Positions 34,050-46,544 of a DNA stretch of 64,000 nucleotides are shown piece after piece (position 1 is the stretch's first letter; each line of letters starts with the position of its first letter). The notes under the pieces were generated by a model. That model was not told the DNA's origin, made no database searches, and saw only the letters and a list, made by a program, of their open reading frames with translations. The stretch is from assembly GCA_037501455.1 (NCBI GenBank), contig CM074856.1, forward strand, positions 99,417,001 through 99,481,000. Reading direction: 5' to 3'. Made by a program: the position numbers and the translations under genes. The stretch is from Lantana camara. Its lineage: Eukaryota; Streptophyta; Magnoliopsida; Lamiales; Verbenaceae.

Positions 34050-35695
34050 TGGGCTCCTCAGGCCTCTTTTAAATCATAACAAAGCCCGACAAGGCAATTC
34101 GATAACAAATACATAAAGAGTCAAATTCATGATCTTACAGAGTCGAATCAAACGCAATATAAGTACATATGTGAGTGCAGAGACTCTTCTAACTAAGCTT
34201 GACCGACTCAAAGACTCGACCAAAACTCCGCCTAGCTCGAACACCAACGTTAAACCTGCGCACTAAAAGGTTGGGGAGGGAGAGGGTCAGTCTCTAGAAA
34301 ACTGAGTGAGCAGGAGTGATATATGAATATATAAAACATGCACATGCAAGTCATAAATCCCGAGCAAGGTTTTATTTAAAATTAGTTCCCAAAAAGGGCA
34401 AGGAAATGACTAAGCGATGCTCGAACTTTACGACTAATCATATTAAATTTATTAAGTTTATAATTCATACATAAACATAAAGGCTCGGCGAGTGAGCGTG
34501 CATCATCTCCAACCAAACTACGACCGTGTACGACAATTATCATTAATATATTAATTAGGTGATCATGCAATATCTCATAATATACACAGATCATATATCA
34601 TATCATAAAACATATTCGTTTGGGCTATCCGTGTCCCGGCCTTCCCGCACAGTGCATATCAATCATACGTAAACATAAACATAATTATAAAAATCAGTTC
34701 CAACCTTCTTTCTCCGGGTGGTGGACGGGTTTGCAAGGCCCGACCACCTAAACATATCAATGTGGCTATGAGGTTCATGAGTCCTCAAAGCCCGGTTAGC
34801 GTTTCCTCGTCAAAAACTCCTTGACGAGGTCCGTTTCGCCGTTAAACATAATGGAATCAGCACATGGGATCACCGTCGGCCCTTGCCTCCCCGGATAGCC
34901 ACATGTACTAAATTCCTGGGCCCGTGAACATAACATACATGCATAATCTTGCCAAAACATATCAATTCATAAGAAACATAACATATTTCATAATTCATTT
35001 GAAAAGGGTTTACTCGATCATAAATTACTCGAGGACTCTACTTTGAAAATACCATATATATATTCATAAGGTTTTGGCCAAAGATTTTCACATAAGGGTT
35101 GTAGGGTTTGTTATGTAACTAAAATAAAAACACCCTCACCTGAAACATGACGGTACAAAGATATGAGTTACCGAGTACTTCGCTGATCAAGATTTCTCCA
35201 CCCTGGAGATAAACTGTACAAGGACAACGTAACGTGTTCGTGAGACTTAAGATAACAAATGAACCATATATGACGCACGGCAATGTATGATCTTGCTGTG
35301 AATGCATAAGAAATGATATTATGTAATGAACACGTTCATGTGCACTATTAATGCATTTAAATCATATGAACGAGTCATTCATTCGTTCAAGGAAGCGTTC
35401 ATAATCATTTAAGTTCATAAATTCACATTTCATAGCAATTCAAGTCATAACTTTCACATTTCATACCAAATCAATTCATGAATTTCACATTTTATAACAA
35501 TTCAATTCAAGAATTCAAATAAAGGTCATAACACATACTATAACACGTTTACAATTATAGAATAGGCAAATAATTACATTCAATTTAAAATTGGGAATAA
35601 GAAAGGAACATGAAATAGATAACATTTTAATTTCCCTAATTCAATTGAATCAAATAATATTTAATATATAAAAACATATATATATATATATATAT
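34050..35695 (-). mobile_element. Duplicated LTR-D segment (second copy)
   Basis: A second copy of 20630-22305, with the same LTR-F/LTR-D junction and a shorter AT microsatellite at its right end (about 35677-35695). Confidence 0.9.
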
Positions 35696-36541
35696 TGATG
35701 GTGCAGGAATCTGTATTTCCTAAATGCAACAACACTTTAAGATTTATATGAAAAGGGAAAAGACCATCACAGGCGGGGAAGCCTCAGGAACTGGGTTTCC
35801 TCTTGAGCGTGGGTTCTTCCAGCTAGGATAACACCAAGAATGCAAGATGTAATGATGATGCAACTGATATGAAGCTTGGGAAGAGGCGGAGGAATGGAGG
35901 TATGAACCCAGAACAATGTGTGCAGTCTGTATCGTGGAGATGACTTGGGGGAGAAAGCATGTGTTCTCCCCTATTTATATGTTAGGGGTAAGGGTAAATG
36001 GGTAAATCGACCGTGTGGTCCCAAACCTGTGTTGCCCTAACACGTGGAAGCTCTTGAGGGCGTGAGAATGACGTTTCTGAAAAGGAGGCGGTGTGTCAGG
36101 TACAGGGTGCGCACTACCTTTGTGTCAGAGGTTGTTGGCGAGGGTCGCGTGAGTGGAGGGTCCCGGATCCGTCTTATGAGGGTTCAGATCCACCAAGTCG
36201 GTGGGGGATCATCCTCGAGCCGAAGTGACGCTCGAAGAATGCTCGGACGGGCTCCTCACGGCTCATGAACTTTGAGCGCCAAAACCCGAGCGACAAGGAT
36301 ATGGCCCCCGTGCGGGTGATTCCATGAGAAAGGTAACCCTGAGGGCATAGGTGTGAGCGCCAAGCCTGCCGGCTCTGGCCCTTTACCAGAATAGTTGGCC
36401 GAGGCCCAATGGCCTGTATTAGTTGGCAAGCGAGTGGGTTGGGTTGGCCCGCGAACCCATCAACGTAAGCGTATAGTCTTCAAGTCAATCGATGGCGACA
36501 CGTGGACGGCTCTGATACGTGCGTATTTCTGAGTATCATCA
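35696..36541 (-). mobile_element. Tat LTR, second copy
   Basis: An 846-bp LTR nearly identical to 22306-23150. Its left neighbour is the outer flank copy rather than a PBS, and its right neighbour is LTR-D sequence starting TATAT. Locally it therefore looks like a solo LTR in its insertion site. Confidence 0.9.
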
Positions 36542-37824
36542 TATATGTTATATATAATGTACATAATATACATATATGTATAATGAACAACACACATGCA
36601 TGCATACATAATGTATATATATATGTTTCTACGTAAATACACAACATGCATGAAACATTTAATTTATCAATTGCATGCATTATAAATACATTAGATATAC
36701 ATATATACAGCAAAACACATGCACGTAAAGCACTCCCATGCACACACAAATATATAGACATATATATATACTGTAACACACACATGCATGCAACTTCTAA
36801 GCTATCTCTGCATATATATATACACACGCACAGACTTGGAATAAAATGAAGAACAGCAGCAGCGGTTTTACATGATTGAAAAACAGACACATACACCCGT
36901 AGCAACACACGGAAGTAGGAAAGACACAACAATTCAGCAACAAGAAAGGAAAGAAGAAGAGAGAAGAAAGAAGCAGTAGAAGAACAAGGAAAAAGGAACA
37001 GAGGTACTGCAGTAGCTACCCGCCCGGGTAGCCAATCCTTCACCAATCTCCCCGGACGGGTAGGGGTTACAGAATGTTTCTGTAATAGGAGTACCCGGCC
37101 GGGTACTCTCCAAGAGGAAACTCTCCCCGCCCGGGGAGAGTGTTACAGAAGCAGCAACAGACACAGTAGCCGTGAACGAAAAACAGGGGAAGGAAAAAGG
37201 AACTCAAACCAGGCCAAAACTCTCCCACACTTAGCAATCAGAACAAGCCAACAATCAAGGTAAGAAGGGGCTTCAAATACTCAACAAACAGACCTGGAAA
37301 CAACCCCCAACAAACGCAGCAAAACTGGGAAGAAAGGTAGCAGTTCATGCGAGGGAAAAACAGGGCAACAGGGAAGGAACAGAGCAAGGTAATCCAAGAT
37401 CAAACAACCATCATTCTTATAGCAATTGTGATAAAAAGAAACAACATTTAACACCAAAATGAATCACAGAAGCTAGCAGCAAGTCGGTACGTGAAGGAAG
37501 GGAAAAAATTCAGTTTGAAGTTCAAGACCTTCATAACCATCCACTAATGATATCTCACCAACCTCTTAACCATCAATGAATACAAGCATACTCTGTCATA
37601 AATGAAGTAAAAGAATCATATATATACCATCAAAAGAAGTCAGAGATCAAAGGAACTCAAGGAATCAACAAAACACTCCAAAACCTAACTATTCACTCTC
37701 AAGTTCCAAACCTCATGAAATCTGAGTCAAAATTAGAGATGTAATGATGAAAATAACCAGAGATGCATGTACAATATAGTCCTAATTCACCTTATTGATT
37801 GGATGAAACTTGATTGAGATTTGA
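36542..37824 (-). mobile_element. LTR-D, leader and palindrome segment
   Basis: The continuation of LTR-D to the right of the Tat insertion. Distances between landmarks match LTR-I when the Tat element is removed. It starts with a TA/CA-rich stretch (36542-36830). The plus-strand target site TTTGA (37820-37824) marks where LTR-E inserted. Confidence 0.8.
37016..37140. repeat. GC-rich palindrome array in LTR-D
   Basis: Four units: CTACCCGCCCGGGTAG (37016-37031), a degenerate copy near 37049, GTACCCGGCCGGGTAC (37091-37106, perfect) and CTCTCCCCGCCCGGGGAGAG (37121-37140, perfect 8-bp arms around GCCC). The last unit has different arms from the others, yet they remain fully complementary. Confidence 0.85.
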
Positions 37825-39006
37825 TGTGACGCCCCGAGTTTTCACACGTGCAGGTAAGTGTTACGTGCGTATTTACATTTAATTATACGATTATGTATTT
37901 TGAGTTGTTAATTGAATTTGTTTATAATTTGATTCATTTGTTTAAAAAATTTCTTATGATTGTCTATATGAGCTATGAATATGTGATCGGATTTGTGAAA
38001 CTGTGAATTCCGTGAATGTGGTGTTAATTGAATGAAATTACGTGTTTCGTGTAATCCGTGGGCTTAATTGTAAGATATTTGAATGTTTTGGACTCAATTG
38101 GAAATTGAGTTTGGGCTTAATTGCCACTTTTTGAAAGTTTAGGGACCTATTTGTATAATAGGCCACCCTGAACGGTTTTGGCGATATCTTGAGCTCCGGA
38201 CCTCGAAATCGAGATCCGTAACCGGCGTTGAACTTGTTTCGACGATACCTATCCATTAAATTTGACCTTGTATCTTTTCGGTATCAATTAAACCTTCGAC
38301 AACGAACCGTTTCATAACCCGACTTTATAACTTGTTTGAACCTTTTTCTTAAATGAACCGGACTTGGACCGACCCGTATTCTACCCACTTCCCTACTAGA
38401 TATCAGCAATTGCCCTTTTTCTTCCCATTGGATCGATCAAAGCAACCAAGGCAAGGAGCAAGGAAGCACTCTCAAGAAACCCTCCATTTTTGGATTAACC
38501 AAACTTGAGCTCAAGTCTAGCTTCCATCCGATCTTTCCCCAAGGTGAGCTAGGATTTGTAATCTCCATCTCCCTCTCTATACTTTCATCTAAGTGGAGCA
38601 TGGTAGAAGTTGGGAATTCTTGAGGTTTGAATATGAGCATGAATTGGGGTTTAATCTTGAAAATTTGATTCTCTTAATTTGGTTTGAGCATTGATGCATG
38701 AAAGTGGATGTTTGAAGCTTCCTTATCATTTCTACATGCTTAAATTGAGGGCTTGATGAGTAGGGCATGAGTTGCCATTGTTGAAGCTTGAAGCTTCCAT
38801 GATTGAAAGCTTGATATTGATTGATCTTTTGCCAACTTTGAGCTTGAATTGATATCCATATGAATGAATTTCATGATTTGCATGAGTTTTGTGGCTTGAA
38901 GGCATGTCTAAGTGTGGTATATAAGCTTCCTTGTTGCTGCCCTGTTTTGCAAAGCTTTTCCCTCGCGTGACAGAGCTGTTGCTTTGTTATTTCTTTCAAA
39001 ACGACG

Positions 39007-39139
39007 AGCTGACACGGTCGTGTCAGCTTTGAACTGAAAATGGATACGGCCGTGTTGGGCTCTCGACTTGGGATTTTTTCTAATTTTAACCTCGGACACG
39101 GACGTGTCCATTTCCTTTGAAAACTCAACACGGCCGTGT
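39007..39139. repeat. GC-rich palindrome array in LTR-E
   Basis: Four units with core ACACGGCCGTGT: a 22-base near-palindrome at 39007-39028, a degenerate copy at about 39042-39056, GGACACGGACGTGTCC (39094-39109) and ACACGGCCGTGT (39128-39139). Confidence 0.85.
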
Positions 39140-40568
39140 CATATGAAATGGCAGCCTTGAAAAGTCTCTTTTCTTGCTTGAATTGCATGCGTGGCTCGTA
39201 TTTGTGGATGATATTGAATGTGACTTCAATGAAGCTATGTTTATGATTGTTATCTAAATGCAAGAATGAAAGTATGATAGCTATGCAAGGTTATATGCCT
39301 TTAAGACATTAATAGTGCACATGAACATGTCATTACATTTTTATGCGTTCATATCATAACCATGGCATTGCCGAGCGTCTTACTTGGTCATTGAGTCTCA
39401 CTTCACCTGTCTTGCACAGATTTTGATTCCCTTGGAGACGAGGCCGGTCAGTGAGGCTCGTGTGTTCTTCTTTTGCCGTTTGAGGTGGGTTTCTCTTCTA
39501 CTTAGCTATATGACCCTATAAATACCTCTAATGTGAAAAGTTTTCGACTAAAATGTATATAGATATATAGAGTCATTTTCAAAGAGTAAATGTTTCCAAC
39601 GTAAAGCCTTAATTTCTAAATCCTACCAAATTTTTTGGCGAGAAAGAAAGAATGAATGCTATGCACGAATAGGGGCCCAGGGACTTAGTGTGAGTGGCTA
39701 TCCGGGGAGGCATGGGCCGACGGTGATCCCTCACATTAGTTCCACTAATTAACGGCGTAACCGGACCTCGTTAGGAGTTAGCGAGGAATGGACGCTGAGC
39801 TCCATCTGGGGAGTCATGTTCCCCTTTTGGTCAATGAATGGGTGGTCGGGTCTTGCAAACCCGTCAGCAAACCGGAGGAAGAAGGTGTAAATGTTAATGA
39901 ATGTGCACACAAGATTGAAATGCATGAACAGAATGAATGAACGTAATGTTTAATGGATTACACGAGGAGTTGGTTGGAGATAATGCACGCCCACTCGGCG
40001 GGCCAATAATGACCTAATGTTAATGATTCGTTATAATCCCTTTTGATGATTTTTATTCACCCACTTGGGAAATTCTTTAAAACCTCACTTGGGATTATAG
40101 CTTGCATGTGATTGGTTAATTACCGTTATATATTCTATTTATACCCTGTTTTATACCCACCAGTCCCCTTTGGACTGAACCCGTTTGGTTTTCAGCTGTA
40201 ATGCGCAGGTTTTGAGGGAGCTAGGCGGGAATACGAGTATTAGGTCTTGCATTCGTCTCTAGCTCCGTATTTTGGTGTTACACTTGAACACTCGTACTTT
40301 TGATTATTGTATATGGATGTTGTTTTGGGCCGTGATGACATATGAATGTTGATTTGGAGCTTAATTGTATTGGGTTTTAACTCCCGTGAACCTAAATGTT
40401 GGTACATAGAGCATAGAGCTCAATATATGGAATAACTGTTGGTACCTAGAGCATATAGCTCAATCTATGATATATGACTTATTGCTTCCGGTTTTCTATT
40501 ACTCTGCTACTTTGGTTGTTGTGGTTATTGGGGGTTTAAGTGATAGGCTAGTCCCGCCTGGCTTAGGG

Positions 40569-40590
40569 GTGTGTGTGTGTGTGTGTGTGT
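40569..40590. repeat. (GT)n microsatellite
   Basis: A GT dinucleotide run between the helix arm and the stem-loop of LTR-E. Confidence 0.95.
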
Positions 40591-40693
40591 CCCCGTTCGC
40601 TATGACTTGACACGTGTATGGAAATCCATTTCATATACAGGCCGGGTCATGGTGCGGGGGATGTGGTACCTTGCGCTCGGGTGCTACATTTGA

Positions 40694-41619
40694 GCTCCAA
40701 AATCTCAAGGATTTGCACAGTGAAGGGAAAACTGGGCTGCAGAAGCTTTGGATGAACTTTCTTGTTTGTGTGAGGTTTGGTTCGAGATGGGGTAGTTAAG
40801 TGCTGATAGAGGGTTGAACTAGGGTTAAAAGGTCACCAACCATAGTTAATTTGGTTAAGTTTTGATCAAGTTATGGCCATTTTAGTGAAAGGTGGTCATT
40901 TTGATGTCGTTTTGTTTTTCGGTTGGATTTCGGAGGTTCAAATGATTTCGAAAAAATATATGGCTTAGTTTATTAAACTTGAATCTTCGATACTAGTTCA
41001 ACGAAGTTGACGAGTTCCCGAGCTCAAGATATCACGTACGGAACCAAGGGTGCGCTAATTGCTCATTAGCCCCCTATTTGGTTCCACGAATCAAATTAAA
41101 TTCGTTAATGCATCAAACGAGTTTGAAAACACAAAACGAGCATAAAGGCATGTTCATAACACATATATTTACAACATACTACAATTTCACGACATTTCGA
41201 TATCATTTCATATAAGAACGATGCACAAATTAAACAACCATGCACATTTTCATACAATTCATGTATAATAAAAATTAAACCAAATAAATTAAATTCTAAT
41301 ATTAAATAAAATTTAAAGTCAACGTATTATAAAATTTAATTAATAAATATGGTTAAAGCATGATTAATTAACATAACACTTAATTAAAATTAATCATTAA
41401 ATCAATAATAATAAATATATATATATATATATATATACTTAAAATAACGAAATATTTAAAATAATATTAAATTGAAATAAAATAATAAGAAAATAAAATA
41501 AAATAATATAATAACAATTTATAATAAAATTAAATATAAAACACGTAAAAACAATTAATTCGCGCAAATTGGAAAACACATACGTCGTACCTTTAGGTCT
41601 GAAAAGTCGGGGCGTTACA
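40694..41619 (-). mobile_element. LTR-D, 5' start segment
   Basis: The minus-strand start of LTR-D (TGTAACGCCCCGAC), ending at 41619 and followed by target site TTCGG (41620-41624). The segment is AT-rich with a TA microsatellite near 41416. Confidence 0.88.
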
Positions 41620-41624
41620 TTCGG

Positions 41625-41978
41625 GACAGGTTAGGACAGGTGCTTGGATTAGTTGAACCCGTCTTGATTGTATGATTGTTCGGGACAGGATAGGACAGGT
41701 TTGTTGGATTAGTTAAACCCGTGTAGTTGATTTTATACTTATAATGCGCGGTATGTTTAAAGTATGAAAAGTTTTTAGAAAGTTGGCTTTTCGCATTGCT
41801 TCCGCTTTCATGTTTTGCATCTTTTCATTCGTACAGGGTTAGGTACTGCCTAGCTAGTGGGTGCGTTCTTTGTTTATCACCCGTTCGCTATGACTTGGTG
41901 CGTGTGCGGACTCTCCATTTCGTACACGTGTCGGGTCATAGTGCGGGGGTGTGGTGCCTCACCGCTTGGGGCGCTACA
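41625..41978 (+). mobile_element. Element G, 3' LTR, last part
   Basis: Resumes the G LTR after the LTR-D insertion and ends GGGGCGCTACA. The stem-loop is at 41888-41941. It differs from the copy at 14478-14531 by an A/G change in each arm, and both keep pairing through wobble. ATAAT (41979-41983) is the right target-site copy. Confidence 0.9.
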
Positions 41979-41983
41979 ATAAT

Positions 41984-42137
41984 GGTTCACGGAGAGTGTC
42001 AAGATCCTCGAAATAATGCAAGGATTCTTTTGGTCACAATATTGGATAGTAAAAGTACTTTCGGGAATGTAGGAAAATTCTAGGGTTGTAGGGGTATTTT
42101 CGTAATTTCCAACTTGCCCCTGTTTCGGGCTGTTACA
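41984..42137 (-). mobile_element. LTR-J, 5' start segment
   Basis: The minus-strand start of LTR-J (TGTAACAGCCC), ending at 42137 and followed by CCTGA (42138-42142), which matches 4926-4930. Its left end is collinear with 53296 onward in the related LTR. Confidence 0.85.
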
Positions 42138-42275
42138 CCTGATCTTTCAAAGGAGGCCGTCATGTGGGCTGGGCACCACCTGGCCAACAACCACGGTGAT
42201 CTACTGGCCTTTTACGGAATGCCGGTCGACGTACGAGGCACCTTTGTCTTGAGTCTAATGCATTTCATAAATTAG
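42138..42275 (+). pseudogene. Harbinger-1 Myb/SANT ORF, C-terminal end
   Basis: Directly continues the frame broken at 4930: LP joins to DLSKEAVMWAGHHLANNHGD and then to AFYGMPVDVRG, with stop TAG at 42273-42275. This is the conserved C-terminal helical region of plant PIF/Harbinger Myb-like proteins. About 37 kb of nested insertions separates it from the rest of its gene. Confidence 0.85.
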
Positions 42276-42383
42276 AAAATGGCTCAATGATTTCGCTTCT
42301 GCTTGTTGGTATTTTCCATGGGAAAACAATATACTTTTGTAGTCCGTATCTATTCTAGTGTTAAGCTTATTCTAGACTTGTGA
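42276..42383 (+). other. Harbinger-1 3' flank
   Basis: A noncoding, likely 3' untranslated part of Harbinger-1. It ends in TGTGA (42379-42383), the target site of LTR-I. Confidence 0.55.
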
Positions 42384-45300
42384 TGTAACGCCCCGACTTT
42401 TTGGTCATACAGGTTTGACGTCACGAGTGGGTTTAGACCGAGAGTTATGTGACTTATATGTGTTTTAATTGCTAAGTGATTATTTAATTTATTAATTTGT
42501 TGAATTAATTGCTACTATGTGATCTTTATTTGCTTTAAGTGCCGCTTGGATATTCTTGAATTAATTGCCATTATGTGATCTACATGAATTATGTGATATG
42601 TGACTATGTTATTTAAATTTAGTTGTTACTTATGTATTCGCTAGTTAATATTTTGTTTTGATTATGTACTTATTTGATATTGTATGAAATCCTTGGACTC
42701 AATTGAACTTTTAATTGGACTGCATTTGAGCACCAACTAAACCAAGGTACCCTTATTGAAGCACTTAAATTCTCAAGGGACCAAAGTGCAATTTCCCCTC
42801 TTTCCTCTTTCCATTTACACGATATATACATACATGTATACACCTACATTCTTATCCTTTTCATTTCTCACACAAGAACAAGAGATATACACCCCCTTCT
42901 CTTCTTCTTCCATTTCGATCCAAACAAGGAAGCTCAAGACAAGGACTCAAGTTCTTTTCCTTCAAGAATTCAAGCCAAGATCTCTTCTTCTTCATCCCAT
43001 TCTTTTCTTCCATCCAAGGTAAGATATGTATAAATGTGTATGTGATGAATTTTTGAGAAATTATTAGGGTTTGTGAACCATATGAATTCCATGACTTGAG
43101 TTGAAATCTATGTGTTGATATGAGCTAATATGATGAATAATTGTTGGATTTTGGACTGTTGGTTAAAGCATGAGTGTTCCACCATTTTTAGAGCTTCAAT
43201 GTGTGAAATGGTAACTTGTATTATGCTTGAGTTCATGCCTTAAGATTGAGATATGTGATAGATTATGTATATATGAATTTAAGCCTTCAATTTGGAGTGT
43301 TTTAGTTGAGTTTTGAAGTGGTTGTTGCTTCCTTTTCTTCCCCCCACGCATAACCTCCTGTTTTGCTTCTTCTTCTCGGCCAGGAGGACTACCCGGGCGG
43401 GTAGTTTTATGCAGAAGGGTTTCTGCACTCCTTTCTCCCAGGCCGGGTAAATTTCAGCCTTGTTTTTCCCCAGCCGGGTACTCCTTTATCTGAATTCCGA
43501 TTGACCTTATTTGTGAGCCGTTGGAAACCTCTTGAAGTCTATTAACACCTCCAATTGAAATCACCTTAATATCTTTTCTCATTTATGAGTTATGATCGTT
43601 TGAAAATTGTGTCGCTGCTTCACCAAAACACTGCACTCACCCAACTTCGGACCTTCGTCACTTCCACATCGATTTGAACCACGATTCGGGACATATATCA
43701 TTTGAAAGGCCTATGTGTCTAGTTTCATTCCCAACAAACAAAACTCCATTCCAAATTCTAGAACTCAAGATATGTTCAATTCTTTACAGCTTGTGCATTA
43801 CTAAAAACTGTCAGCTCTCACTAAAAGCTTGCCCAATCCGTTTTCTTGCTTTCCCTCCACTTCCTCGAACTCCATATGTGGTTTGAATGTATTTTATGCT
43901 TGATTAATTGATTATATGTGGTATATCTTGATATTTTTATGAATTTTATGCTATGAATTCAATGCATATACGTGAAATGACAACATGAACGTGATGTGCT
44001 ACTCTTATGCATGCATGAATGGTTTGCTCCGTTTAATTGTTTTATATGTTGTGTTTAGCTTCTTCCATGACTTGTATATTTTGTTAATATGTTATGTTAT
44101 GTGATAACTTGTATATTATGAGATCATAATGTAATTTTGTTAATACATTCTGTAAATTATGATCCAATATGCCTTCAAATGCTCTCTAGCTTGCATGCAT
44201 GAATTGTTCCTCCATTTATTGGCCTCATATGATAACTTCCCGCTTCATTTATAACTCGCATGCATTATAAATATGTTATAGTATGAGTTATGATTAATGT
44301 ATGAAGCTTATGGCTCGATTTGATACAAAATAGGAAAGATATGAAACACATGAATATGAAACCACTATGTATTGAATATTTGGAATAAATCACTTGATTA
44401 TATGACCTCATCACACATGCTTCTTATACATCTCATATCATGCGCATAACATGCCGTGCGTCTATGTGGTTTCATGTTGGGGTTAATTCTCACGAGTACA
44501 CATTGGTCCTTCTCTTATACAGTTCGTTTCCAGGGCCGAGACTTCTGAATTGATTAGGCACCCGTATTACTCATGCTTTATGTCTCGTGGTATTCCAGGT
44601 GAGGGTGTTTTTGTTTTAGCTATGTAACAAACCCTACAACCCTTATGTGGCAAGTTTTGGCCAAAACCTCATATATATATATATATATATGATATTTTCA
44701 AAGTAGAGTCATCGAGTAAATATTGATCGAGTAAACCCTTTTCTAATGAATTATGAAATATGTTATGTTTCTTATGAATCAAATGTTTTGGCGAGGTTAT
44801 GTATGTATGTTATGATTGCACGAGCCCAAGGACTTAGTGCAAGTGGCTATCCGGGGAGGCAAGGGCCGACGGTGATCCCCTGTACTAGTACCACCACATT
44901 TACGGTGATACCGGCCCTCGCTAGGAGGTTTAGCGGGGAATGGGAGCTGAGTGCCCTTGGGGGAGTCATAAAACCCCATTGGCCTATGTATGAGGTGGTC
45001 GGGTCTTGCTAACCCGTCCACCACCCTGAGGAAGAAGGTTGGAACTTATTTTATGATTATGTTTATGTTATGATATGATTGTTATGCACCATGCGGGAAG
45101 GCCGGGACACGGATTGCCCAAACGAATATGTCTTATGATATGATATATGACCTGTGTGTATTATGATATATTGCATGATCACCTATTTAATGTATTAAGG
45201 ATATTTGTCGTACACGGTCGGAGTTTGGTTGGAGATAATGCACGTTCACTCACCGAGCCTTTAGGTTTATGTATGAGTTATGAATTTAATAAATTTAATA

Positions 45301-45925
45301 TGGTTAGTCGTAAAGTTCGAGCATTGCTTAGTTATTCTCTTGCCCTTTTTGGGAACTAATTTTAAATAAAACCTTGCTCGGGATTTATGACTTGCATGTG
45401 CATGTTTTTATATATCCGTATATCGCTCCTGCTCACTCAGTCTTCTAGAGACTGACCCCTCTTCCACACTTTTCAGTTCTTGCAGGTTTGGGCTAGGCGG
45501 AGGTCATGTTTTAAGTCTCATGTCGAGTCACACGTGTACACTCGAGTCCCATTATATATTGTTATGCTTAATTACATCACCTTATGTATTCGGGCCTATG
45601 TGCCATTTATGATTCTTGATTATGGATTCGGGACAGGTTGCATGCCTAGTTGAACCCGTTGTTAAGACTTGTGTTGGAACTTAATTATGTTATGAAATGT
45701 TTTAAATTTGGAGCTATTATTGGAATTCATGTATGGGATTATTACTTCAGTACTATGTTGGACGTTATGATTTATTTGGTTCAGGGTTAGATTCCGCCTA
45801 GCTAGGATTTTTTTTATTTTGTCTCCCGTTCGCTATGAGTCCGGTTCATGCTTGGACTACCCATTTCACGTGTGGACTAGACTTGTAGTGCGGGGGATGT
45901 GGCGCCTATCGTCGCGGGTGCTACA
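42384..45925 (+). mobile_element. LTR-I, solo LTR with 5-bp TSD
   Basis: A single LTR from TGTAACGCCCC to GGTGCTACA (3542 bp), flanked by TGTGA (42379-42383 and 45926-45930). It has no PBS or PPT. It is closest to LTR-D. Landmarks: CT-rich leader with donor CAAG|GTAAGA (about 43019), palindromes, a TA run (about 44671-44690), the CAGTCTTCTAGAGACTG hairpin (about 45439), acceptor-like TTGCAG|GT, helix arms GCTAGGCGGA (45492-45501) and TCCGCCTAGC (45793-45802), and the stem-loop (45833-45888). Confidence 0.92.
43389..43481. repeat. GC-rich palindromes in LTR-I
   Basis: CTACCCGGGCGGGTAG (43389-43404) has perfect 6-bp arms. Two decayed copies (about 43437-43450 and 43468-43481) keep GGCCGGGTA and GCCGGGTAC. 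It is the same family as the LTR-A and LTR-D arrays. Confidence 0.75.
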
Positions 45926-45930
45926 TGTGA

Positions 45931-46403
45931 TGGGATTCAAGACTGTTATATTGGATTTTAGCTGTATTTTGTATATTCAGGAGACTTTGTTAGGGAATTC
46001 TGACCTGTTTATGTATTGCTTGTTTAGATATTCAAAGTAGTTTTGTGCTATGGTCATTGCTGTTTAATGGTATGGCATGGGTTCGTAAAGTCCTTATACA
46101 TACACTTCCAGTCTTTTGTTGCATTTTGTGTTGTGGTGCATTTGTAACATTAGAGAGCTGAGCGTAGTCTACGTGCAGACAAATCAATGAGGTGCTTCCA
46201 AACTAAGAGAGCCAAATTGAAGACATATTAGATCTTCAATAATAGGATTCCCCGCTCAGAAAATACATTGGCATGACCAAAAGTAAAACCTACATCTGGA
46301 ATAAAAAAGACAGCATAATATTGGAATAGATGAAAATGGAAGGCTTAAACATGGCAAAAGTCTGACTTAGAAACGACCAACGACTTCAATATGATGACCC
46401 CAG
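45931..46403. other. Noncoding junction between the two Harbinger-like elements
   Basis: Continues the Harbinger-1 flank after LTR-I and passes into the second, minus-strand element. I cannot locate terminal inverted repeats and see no coding motif. Confidence 0.4.
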
Positions 46404-46544
46404 CTACTCGTTATCGGAGAAGACGTTCGGGTCAATAAAGTTGGCCAACGGCTCGCCTGGCAGTAGTGCTGCTTGAGAGGAGCGAAAAACGAAGTGAAGC
46501 TCATGGTAATACGGAAATCCGATTGATCGAAATCGACGATCCAT
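46404..46544 (-). pseudogene. Myb/SANT-like C-terminal fragment, Harbinger-like element 2
   Basis: A short frame of 46 residues: RRFRSIGFPYYHELHFVF, then an acidic end, then a stop. The FPYYHEL...F motif is typical of the segment after the Myb/SANT domain in PIF/Harbinger partner proteins (compare ILFGTEQATG in Harbinger-1). It is isolated from its upstream exons, so treat it as a fragment. Confidence 0.45.

Larger units (their letters stand above)
37825..40688 (+). mobile_element. LTR-E, solo LTR with 5-bp TSD
   Basis: A single LTR from TGTGACGCCCC to GGTGCTACA (2864 bp), flanked by TTTGA (37820-37824 and 40689-40693). It has no PBS or PPT. Landmarks: donor-like CCAAG|GTGAGC (about 38541), the palindrome array, helix arms GCTAGGCGGGA (40220-40230) and TCCCGCCTGGC (40552-40562), a (GT)n run (40569-40590) and the stem-loop (40600-40652). 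Confidence 0.92.

Noticed and set aside
22306..36541. Ordinary full-length Tat retrotransposon with two LTRs
   Set aside because: No PBS or leader follows the right LTR; it is separated from truncated gag by a copy of outer flank, so a simple insertion does not explain it.
36480..37046. 188-residue minus-strand open frame
   Set aside because: It spans the Tat LTR/LTR-D junction and a TA/CA-rich stretch; the Cys/Tyr/Ile-rich translation is a composition effect.
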